This document shows, piece after piece, positions 16,190-24,163 of a DNA stretch of 27,028 nucleotides (within the stretch, counting starts at the first letter, position 1; each line of letters begins with the position of its first letter). The stretch lies in the NCBI GenBank assembly GCA_032718475.1, contig JAUCBJ010007941.1:1-27028 (forward strand), given 5' to 3'. A program made the translations under genes and the position numbers. Below the pieces are notes generated by a model. That model ran no database searches and was not told where the DNA came from. It saw only the letters and a program-made list of their open reading frames with translations. The stretch comes from Nemertoderma westbladi (Eukaryota; Xenacoelomorpha; Nemertodermatida; Nemertodermatidae).

Positions 16190-17353
16190 TCGCTCTAAAG
16201 AACAGATAAATTAATTTTTCAATGCCGTTTTAACTTTTTCATATTACATTTATGATTGCTATCATTATGTGAGAGTTTGAGAATCTTTAAACTTTTTTAA
16301 TTCAACCAATTATTCGTATTTTCGAAAAAGCGTCATGTCTCCCTCAATGGGGGGAGACTTGATACCTAGGGTGGGAGATCTGTTCGCGCTTTTAGACCTT
16401 TAGCAGTTTAACCCGCTAATTTTAGGTGTCTTTTAGTTTGTAAATCGACTTTAGCCTATGACGAGTATTTGATACACTACATTAGCCGAAGCCAGCCTAT
16501 GCGCGACCATTCACCCGCTGGATATACCCGGGAGACTGGATTCGGGGGCTCTGACCTTATTGCGGTGTAGGCCTACTGTATTATTCGATTGATCGTTAAT
16601 ATATAATCTCTGACAAATATTATTCACTTTCGGGAAATATTAACAGTTCCCTTTGGACGTGGCGCTCTAAATATATAAACAGAGCTATGACTTACACTAA
16701 ACACAATGGGATGGCTAATGATTCACGTATAAGGCGCATTCTTTAGGAGATGCTTTGTTATCTGTCACTGTCATGCACACTACCGGTACCGCACAATACT
16801 GCACACTGATCTGCCGACCTTCACTAATTTTAGTCACATATAAAGAGAACAACAATTGACCCATGTAGTACCTATGAAATAGCATTAGATTCACTCCAAA
16901 ACCAATATCATATAAGTCGCAATTGCTATATGTAACCGGTCTCTTACCTTCAGTATATCAAGAAGATGGGGTTTTATGATTATTTCTCGATATTATCCAA
17001 ATATAACAATTTTCCATCAACAGATACAATTAATAACCGACAGTAAATAGCAGTAAAATAATGCGGTGAAAGATATGTATAGCATTTGACAGGCAGGATA
17101 ACAGTTATACATTCCGGTAAACAAAGCCGTTCTAATGTTTTGGCTAAAGTCTGAAACAGAATAATTCCATAGCCGATGTTCATGGCATCAGGAAAACCAA
17201 CACAACTGTGGGCCGTTGTAGGCAGCTTTCAACACAAAGAGAAATAGCTCTCATTGGCAGAACTCCAGATTCTATAGAATAGATTCCACGAATGTCTAAA
17301 TGCCAAACCTCCCTAGCCTTTGCAGCCCATAGCCAACACAAGGCTAAATCGCT
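16190..17353. other. Spacer without a recognisable gene
   Basis: A mixture of AT-rich and moderately GC-rich unique sequence. The short minus-strand frame at 16980-17183 has no family resemblance. No repeat is shared with the rest of the window. Confidence 0.6.
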
Positions 17354-17580
17354 CTGATTGGTCGATCATTGTTCTGATTGGTTAATCGAACAGAACAAAG
17401 AGGCCATACGTACAGCAAATCGGCCAATCAGCCAGCAGAATGCATCACTCGAGCAAGGCAGTTTTAGAGTATTTGAGCGCATTGAGGGAAAACTGGATTG
17501 CGGAGAAAAAGGGCCAGTTACATCCCGCAAAAGCTTTTACACCGCTCCCAGAAAATGGCATTTAATTCTATAAAATATAA
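17354..17580. promoter_or_regulatory. CCAAT-box cluster followed by a TATA-like stretch
   Basis: CTGATTGG occurs at 17354-17361 and 17374-17381, exactly 20 bp apart, and its inverse CCAATCAG occurs at 17424-17431. These fit the NF-Y consensus including the preferred flank. About 140 bp downstream is TTCTATAAAATATAAAAAAT (from about 17566). The arrangement suggests a Pol II promoter, possibly inside a retroelement LTR. No plus-strand gene follows that I can recognise, so the role is uncertain. Confidence 0.4.
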
Positions 17581-17746
17581 AAAATCACAGTTTCTAAAAT
17601 ATAAAAATACTCTAAACAGTCAGTCTCTCCCGCGCGGACGGCGTTTACGCAGTTTTTTGAGGCTAGCGAGAGTCCTTTTCTCTTTGGGGCAAGCCACTTT
17701 ACTAGGAGGGCTATAACTCCTGGGCGAAGGGTGCAATACAATTGCA
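17581..17746. other. Spacer between the CCAAT/TATA cluster and the minus-strand pseudogene
   Basis: About 165 bp with no supported gene. Two short plus-strand frames cross it without family resemblance. Confidence 0.5.
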
Positions 17747-19142
17747 TCAGAAGGTTAGGGTTACAGTCGGTGTCTCGTCCATTTCGATATGCTTCTCCTC
17801 GAGCTGATTTTCCTCCGCTTGTCGTTGGATGTGTCCGTCCAGAAATTCTCGCGGAGAATAGGGTCGTCCAAGTTCGATAACTTCTTAGAGATTCTGGATT
17901 TCCCGATCGAACTGAGATAAAGTTACTTTGTTTACCGCTTGGACCTGCTAGTGCAATTTACGTTTATCTGAACAAGCGTAGGTTCCTTCTCTGATCTTTT
18001 GTAGAATAGCGTCTAACGCGCTTGGCACAACGCTCTCCTCCACTCTGGTGACAGGTTGTATCGGTGTTAAACCGGGACGATGGCAAGGATCAAACGGCGA
18101 CATTAAATGTCCGCATCCCAATCCGGCTAGGTAGGATGGGCTAATATCTAGGAAGACCACAACCGGGGTGCCACCGCCTAACTGTTCAGGTAACACTAGA
18201 TCTTTGAACAGTGAGTACAGCTCGGGAGGATCTGTCATACTAATAGGATCAAGAGTCTGAGGTCTCACTAGGGAATGAGGAGGTCTGATCGAGTATTCCG
18301 GAACTCTGATCATTGGTTTATTTAAGGATCGTCTGAGTCGAACGAGCGTAGGTGATACGTCAAACAAATTTCGCTCGAAACTCCCGTAAGTATAGCGAGT
18401 AAAACCGTGTTTAGTGCAACGTCTCCGCGGATGTTTAGGTCTTTCCGTTTGTTGGTTGGGTCTAGGGCACCATCGCAATAATACCAAAGACGCACGTCTT
18501 GTAGGGGAAACGCGAGTGATCTCTCTCCAGTTCACAACACTCCCCCATCTGCTCGAAGCCATCCGGTACAACAGGTAGCGGTTGATCGGCGGTAAGATAC
18601 ATCATAGTGGAACAGAGCCGCTTGAGTTCCACCATGCGGTCATGATGTATACCTTGAGGATATCGAGTTTCTAGATTCTGCTGACTGGTAATATTGAGAT
18701 ATGTTTCTCTCAAGAATTCCAGATATTTGTTGAAGTCGCTGCGTTTATCCGGCTCTTCAACATCTTCACTTTCGAGTCGGTTTCGAATAGAATTTTCGTG
18801 TTCGAGTCTCAGTTTATCGTTCCGCTTCCGCTGGGTATGATATTTAAATAAAACCATTTCCCTTTCGGTATCGACATCGTCCGTATCGTGTAAATTGATA
18901 GAATGACTAGTAGTTAAGAAGTCCATATACATACCATTGCGATGCGTATAGCGAGCGGTGAATTTTCTATAGTCCAATTCACGCGTAAGTTGCTCCTGGG
19001 ACATTGGCGGTTCGATATAACGACCATTGTCCTCCGTAGTAGTTGGACCAGCGTCGCCGCGTATCAAGCTATCAACGAACGCTTGTAAAGGTAGAGTATA
19101 TCGCTCCCTGATACCAAGATCATCTTCTATCAACTCAGTCAT
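17747..19142 (-). pseudogene. Unrecognised protein gene, decayed
   Basis: I do not recognise this protein. The first part (19142 down to 18462) opens MTELIEDDLGIRERYTLPLQ and is hydrophilic, with RKFTARYTHRNGMYMDFL, a charged RLEHENSIRNRLESEDVEEP segment and QPLPVVPDGFEQMGECCELE. It closes after FGIIAMVP. A second frame overlapping at 18571-18462 continues with RTPR-like basic text, RYTYGSFERNLFDVSP, RPPHSLVRPQTLDPISMTDP and VVVFLDISPSYLAGLGCGH. That frame reads on through TAG (17948-17950) and TAA (17885-17887) with coding-like FDREIQN, LGRPYSPREFLDGHIQRQ and EENQLEEKHIEMDE to TGA at 17747-17749. So there is one frameshift and two nonsense codons in about 465 codons. Context suggests an accessory or Gag-like ORF of a retroelement, but a host gene remnant is possible. 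Confidence 0.55.
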
Positions 19143-19964
19143 ATCTGCTATATGAGTTTATTAATATTATAATGAGTTTATATTTAGGCTAGCGGGCGTC
19201 GCTGCCTACCCCTCTCTGCCCCCGGACAGTGCAAGATCCTCAGCGCTGGTGTACTTTCGCCGATGTGCCTATCGCCAACATCGTAGCTGCACAACGACCA
19301 CAACAACCAGCACGAGTCACTCCACCGTCCGTCCCAAAGGCTTAGATATACTTCAGGTTCTTACTGGAGAGTTAGGGCTACTTTCACAATTGCGACTCGC
19401 TACTGTAAACACACTTTAGTAGTAACATTCACCTATAAACGCACAAATTCCACACAACTGTCACAAACCGCACATATTCGGGCCATTTGTCCTTTAGTCA
19501 GTGCCTTCCAGAATGCCACGTTATTATTGGGTATCCTGGGATACTAGCAATGTGCTATTTTATTCCTTATGCTATTCAATGGGGCAAGCCTTTATTGTTC
19601 TTTTAACTCACTTCTAATTCTAGCGTGGTTGTTGCCATGGTGACATTATGGAAAGCTAGCGGTAGAATTAGGGTAATTCTCATGCATACAGATCTGGGAT
19701 GCTATTTAATAGTAATTCTTTAATTGTCAATATTCCTCTTTATACATGATTTTATGAATTTTGTCGGCTATTGACTATATATTGGAGATTCTCGCACACT
19801 AATACACTTAATAGGGTGAATCTCCGCTCCCATGATCTATTAATTAATGGAATTTTGGGAATGTTATAAATTGTATAAAATAACAATTTATCAAATTCAT
19901 TAAAAGATATGAATTTAAATTTATTCCCGTAAATTTTATTATTTAATATTAAATAGACACAATT
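19143..19964. other. Upstream flank of the unrecognised gene, no gene seen
   Basis: A GC-richer patch (19190-19340) next to the start of the minus-strand gene, then AT-rich sequence. It could contain its promoter or an LTR, but no repeat partner was found. Confidence 0.5.
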
Positions 19965-20093
19965 TTATTCCAGAGCATGTCTGGGGACTGGGATCCTTGA
20001 TTCTAGGAAATTTGTCCTTTTAAGAGTATCGGTAAGTGCTACGATATCTTAATTGACTAGAATTTTAAAGGATCTGAAATTTGACAGATTTTG
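19965..20093 (+). repeat. Diverged tandem repeat, unit A
   Basis: It shares ordered blocks with 20130-20255: TTATTCCAGANC, TGTCTGG, TGATTCTAG, GTATCGGT, CGATATCTTAAT and GACTAGAATT, then ACAGATTT. The offset is about 163-166 bp. The TTCCAGA/TCTGG pair forms a small palindrome in both units. Confidence 0.8.
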
Positions 20094-20129
20094 TAAATAT
20101 TAATAATTAATATTTAGGATGGGCACCAG

Positions 20130-20255
20130 TTTATTCCAGAACTTGTCTGGTGACGTTAACCACTGATTCTAGAATTTGCCTTTCAAGTATATCGGTGGGT
20201 GCCGCGATATCTTAATCGACTAGAATTGCAGATGGTCAAAGGGTTTAACAGATTT
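20130..20255 (+). repeat. Diverged tandem repeat, unit B
   Basis: Partner of 19965-20093. Conserved islands are separated by substituted or indel-rich stretches, so the duplication is old or the islands are under constraint. Confidence 0.8.
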
Positions 20256-20774
20256 ATTTTGCGTTATACGCTACTGTTAAAGGGACATCACGCTACTATA
20301 TGTATTATTTAATATACGGTGAATGAGAGCAATATCGCACGAAGCAATGTCAGTGAGAAGAGGCAAGTCGTTTCCAAGGTCTACCCAGAGCTTGGTTTAG
20401 CCGAGACACAAGGATCTGAACTTTGCATTCCTAATACTCTGCTTACCAATAATACTTGAATATAGTAGGAGCTTTATTGTACTTTAATAAGTACGGATAT
20501 TTCATCTTACTGTAGTCACGTATTTATAATGTAATACGGACAGTAAGGAAAGAGAAAAAGAATTATTTCTCGCCGTCGCACTAAATATAATATACAGGTA
20601 ATTAAGTAATAAAGTATTGTCATCAATGTAAAACGATTAATCATAAATATAAAAGAAGTAGATCGTACCAACAACGTCATAATGTAACCAACTGCAATAG
20701 CATAAACTCCATCTCCACAAATAAGTCTCTATCTACCGCCAATCAATATCTTCGGTTTCTTCCGCATTGCCTCA
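20256..20774. other. Probable 3' UTR and flank of the minus-strand RLE LINE
   Basis: Downstream of the LINE stop on the minus strand the sequence becomes AT-rich without a frame. An AATAAA on the minus strand lies near 20475, within AGTACAATAAAGCTCC. The 3' end of the element cannot be placed because no second copy or target-site duplication was found. Confidence 0.45.
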
Positions 20775-23294
20775 TCAAATTCGAGATATACCTGGTATCC
20801 CTGCGCCGTCGTCCAGCCCGAGCCCGCTACGCCATTTCGTCCGCGACCCTCTAAGGCAATGGGAAGCCCCGCGTATGATAGCCAGCTGGACCCGGGTACG
20901 GACCCACCCCATCACCATGCTGTAGGGTCTCCCCCACGTCCGGTGGAGCTTCTGGGCAATGGTCCTGAGGAGCTTGTCCGCTTGGGGGGCCAACACTCCG
21001 TCGCAGGAGGCAACGTATGGCGAGAAGTCGCCACGCCGCGCCCAGACTGCGTCGGAGTAGAGCCGCTTCTTCTCGTCTTCGGCTGACTCGAGGACTGACA
21101 TCGGGGAGCGCCCCGCATAAGACCCGGCGTCAAGGTTAACCAACCTGATGTCGATCAACGACTGGGTCTGCGGGTTAAACGCCCCCCGAATGCCCACGTC
21201 ACACCGAAGACCAGACGCTCCGTCGACCCCCTGCTGCTCCCGAACGACCGGCTCGCAAGTAACATTGCGGGGCCCGAACGCTGCCGCCGCCAGGTCGCCC
21301 ACAACGTCCCGTAGCTCATTGTGGCGCTGGATGACGAGACCTCCTTTCTTGCAATTTAACCCGTGGTTAAGATCGAAGGGGGCCCCGCACCCATCGCACC
21401 GGCTCGGAACCGAGGCGAGGGGCCGACCATAGCGGATGGCCACCGCATCACGGAACTCACGAGGAGAAAGGTCGAGGTGATGCTCTGCATGGGGGAGACA
21501 GGAAATCCAGCCGCTGGTACGGTAGTCAACAGCTCGTTGTACTATGCGTCGTCGGGTCTGTGACATGTCTTCGATCGCCTCCTTGAACCCGGTCTCCTCC
21601 CGTGCAAGCTGTAGTGTACGCCCCACTTTGCGAGCCCCCTGAAGACAAGCGAGGTGATCTACCAGGGAGAAGGTTTCAACCCCAATGATTGCCCGGCTGA
21701 GGGACCGAGTTCCGGCTCGGGATGTGTCGTAGGAAGGAGTAGCTTCCACTAACGGGTCACGTAGGCCCATCCCTCCTATGCGGGGGGACAAGGAGAACAG
21801 CTGGCGTTCGTTAGAGGATATTTCGCCTCCGAGTAGGGCAGGCAGAAAACGCTGGGCTATGGCCTCCTCGAGGATTCGGAATTGGTCGCTGCAGTTTGGT
21901 GTGACCCGCTGAAGGTAGGCCCACTCCCTCTGGAGGGAGCAGGCCATGGCCGCAAACGCAGCCTGCGGCTGTTCGGATGCCATCTCAGACAGCTTGTCTA
22001 CTGCGTCGACCCATGCAGCTACCTTGGCCCCCACGAACGCCTTCCTGTCAGACACTCCACCCAGGAAACCCCCGAGGAAGCGGTGGCCTGTAACCACGTT
22101 GATGGATTGGCCCGTGAAGATCCGCTTGGCCTCCTCCATAAAAGCCGGCGCCACTACCAGGTAGCTCTTGGATGGTTCTGGCTTGTAACCAAGTGCTGGG
22201 CCGTTGGCTTTGAGCTGAAGGAACCACTCCAGGACGTCCACGAGTCTCCCAGCACCAGCCGAGTCGTCCGCAAACCAGTTCTGTCGCGTCTTCGAGGAAC
22301 GCAGGCATCGGACTAATGGTAAGGCCCCTGTTGCGTAGAACAGCATGGCGAGCGGGTCCCCCTGTGTGGCTCCCTCCTCGCTGAATAATATCGCATCAGT
22401 TCCTCTCACAACCAATATACTGTATCCTCGGTAACAGTTGAATAAGAACAGGGAACACCTTGGCCATAAACGGCGGGCGTTCCACAGCGCTGCCACCCTA
22501 TTCAGTGAGTTGAAAGCGTTGGAGGCGTCTACCAGGAGTACCCCCCAACCATCGTCGGCCCGCTCCTCAAAGATGTCGGCCATCGTGTGGACGGCAGCCT
22601 CGACTCCCGCGGACGTCCCGGCTGATAGCTGCTCAGCCCCGCAAGTTGTTGTCACGTCGTCGCCAGTAGTCTGCGCCATGGCTCGTGCCATGATCCGGCG
22701 GAGGCATTCGCCAATCCCAATTGGGCGCACTCCAGGGCACTTATCAAGGGCGATGAGCCGGCCAGACATGAGGGCACGTGTGGACTCCCACGGGACTACT
22801 GAGTTCGCCAGATTGCGAGTGATGCCTGCAATTCCCTCGCGTAGGCGTTCACTGTGGGCCCCGTAACTTAGCAGAAAATCCTGCCAGCGGGTGGAATCAG
22901 AACCGGCAGGTCCCGCCCCGCCGTGGAGGTGGCGGACCGCCGACTCTATATGGGCAGCCGTTATGTCGACGTCAACTCGCACCGGTAGCTCATCTTCAGG
23001 ATCCAGTAGAGAACCAACCAGAGGTGCCGCCGCTGTGGGGTGTTTACTTCTGAGCACGTCCAGGACATTGACCTTGTTTCCCCCAACCTCCACGTCATCG
23101 CTGGGGTCTAGTAAGCCTCCAGAATCCCGGCCCATCACCCACCGTACAGCGCTTCGCACTTTTCCCTCAAGCATAAGGCGCGTAAACACACGGATCGTGT
23201 GTTCCTTCTCGTTGTCCGGCGGCTGACGACTGACCCGATGGCCAGAACCAAACTTCTTAGAGCATCGCTCCGCCTCCTGGAGGAGGGCCTCCAT
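20775..23294 (-). CDS. Reverse transcriptase with restriction-like endonuclease (non-LTR retrotransposon), main part
   Basis: An 839-codon frame, GC-rich against AT-rich surroundings. The reverse transcriptase is at about residues 180-400, with RPIGIGECLRRI (191-202), VLLVDASNAFNSLN (252-265), EGATQGDPLAMLFYA (307-321), NWFADDSAGAG (339-349) and GYKPEPSKSYLVV (369-381). The C-terminal part carries CDGC-x7-H-x3-C (633-648) followed by GGLVIQRHNELRD (651-663), EPVV, LRCDVGIRG (697-704), SLIDIRL and EKKRLYSD. This is the Cys/His plus PD-(D/E)XK layout of restriction-like-endonuclease LINEs (R2/CRE/R4/Utopia-type group). I cannot name the clade. The upstream N-terminal part is in another frame (23292-23965), one base out of register. 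Apart from that break the protein looks complete. Confidence 0.85.
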   Translation of the reverse strand: MEALLQEAERCSKKFGSGHRVSRQPPDNEKEHTIRVFTRLMLEGKVRSAVRWVMGRDSGGLLDPSDDVEVGGNKVNVLDVLRSKHPTAAAPLVGSLLDPEDELPVRVDVDITAAHIESAVRHLHGGAGPAGSDSTRWQDFLLSYGAHSERLREGIAGITRNLANSVVPWESTRALMSGRLIALDKCPGVRPIGIGECLRRIMARAMAQTTGDDVTTTCGAEQLSAGTSAGVEAAVHTMADIFEERADDGWGVLLVDASNAFNSLNRVAALWNARRLWPRCSLFLFNCYRGYSILVVRGTDAILFSEEGATQGDPLAMLFYATGALPLVRCLRSSKTRQNWFADDSAGAGRLVDVLEWFLQLKANGPALGYKPEPSKSYLVVAPAFMEEAKRIFTGQSINVVTGHRFLGGFLGGVSDRKAFVGAKVAAWVDAVDKLSEMASEQPQAAFAAMACSLQREWAYLQRVTPNCSDQFRILEEAIAQRFLPALLGGEISSNERQLFSLSPRIGGMGLRDPLVEATPSYDTSRAGTRSLSRAIIGVETFSLVDHLACLQGARKVGRTLQLAREETGFKEAIEDMSQTRRRIVQRAVDYRTSGWISCLPHAEHHLDLSPREFRDAVAIRYGRPLASVPSRCDGCGAPFDLNHGLNCKKGGLVIQRHNELRDVVGDLAAAAFGPRNVTCEPVVREQQGVDGASGLRCDVGIRGAFNPQTQSLIDIRLVNLDAGSYAGRSPMSVLESAEDEKKRLYSDAVWARRGDFSPYVASCDGVLAPQADKLLRTIAQKLHRTWGRPYSMVMGWVRTRVQLAIIRGASHCLRGSRTKWRSGLGLDDGAGIPGISRI

Positions 23295-23965
23295 TTGGCC
23301 GCCTCGCCAAAGACGATTCTTCGGGAGAGGAGACGGCGGATGTCGGCCACCTTAGTTACTTTAGGGTCGCGATGGAGTAGAAGCGAGTCCGTGAGTAGTA
23401 AACGCTCTGAGCGGGCATTTGCCACATTGTGTTGCAACGCAGACTGGAAGGCTGTTGCCTCTGAGGCCAGCAGCTCAACAAAGTCCCGCCCCAATGCACC
23501 ACCAGGCAGACGGTATTTGGACCCGATCAACTGAGTAGCGCGCCTCCACTGGTGTAGTAAGAGATCCGGGGCGGCTCCCTTTCCAACCGATGGGGCCCCG
23601 TAGGCCCTAGTCATTAAGTCCTGTGGGTCGGGGTTCGTTTGGTTCTCGATCGCTGATGCCCACATACTGCCAAAGGTCGTGGTGTCCTGGGCGGCTGCCC
23701 CGGCAGTTGGGGCGTCTGTGGGTTTCACTGAGCGACGAGGACAGTCGGGGACAGGGTCTGTGGACGGAATGTGGCCGTCTTGGTTGATGGTAGACTGGCT
23801 GGCGCCGTTGTCTCCGTTTCCTGACTGAGGTACCAACGTTTCGCTTAGTGAGTCAAACGAAAGCTGGCTGTTTGAACCTGTCCGTTCCATGGTGTCCAAC
23901 GTCTTGTGCGGGGTGGAAAAGTTTATCGGAATGGGTGGTTGCGACAGCGGCAAGTAATTATTCAT
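23292..23965 (-). pseudogene. N-terminal part of the RLE LINE protein, out of frame with the main part
   Basis: The start at 23965 gives MNNYLPLSQPPIPINF, then a Ser/Thr/Pro-rich region and a helical segment ending RRLLSRRIVFGEAAKW at about 23292. There the good sequence continues in the next frame (EALLQEAERCSKKFG). In its own frame it runs on as Arg/Ser-rich nonsense to 23135. A single base lost at the GCCAAATGGAGG junction would account for it. I see no N-terminal zinc finger of the R2 type. Confidence 0.7.
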
Positions 23966-24163
23966 TAAGTATTCAGTATTCAGTATTAAGTAATAAATGC
24001 TAATATATATTGCACTAATCTACTAAATAATCGCTAAAATAACATTCTACTAAATAAAATTAAAGAAAACGATTATAATAAAATTACATAATAATACATA
24101 CATAATATAAAATAATAAAAATAAATATAAAATAATATAGTCACACACCCACTCCGTATGTTG
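23966..24163. other. AT-only spacer between the RLE LINE and the BEL/Pao-like ORF
   Basis: Nearly pure A/T with a short TATTCAGTATTCAGTATTAAG repeat next to the LINE start. It may mark the 5' junction of the LINE, but no duplication confirms this. Confidence 0.5.

Noticed and set aside
20859-23534. Several plus-strand frames of 66-144 codons
   Set aside because: They are antisense to the GC-rich RLE LINE, where stops are rare, and show no family resemblance.
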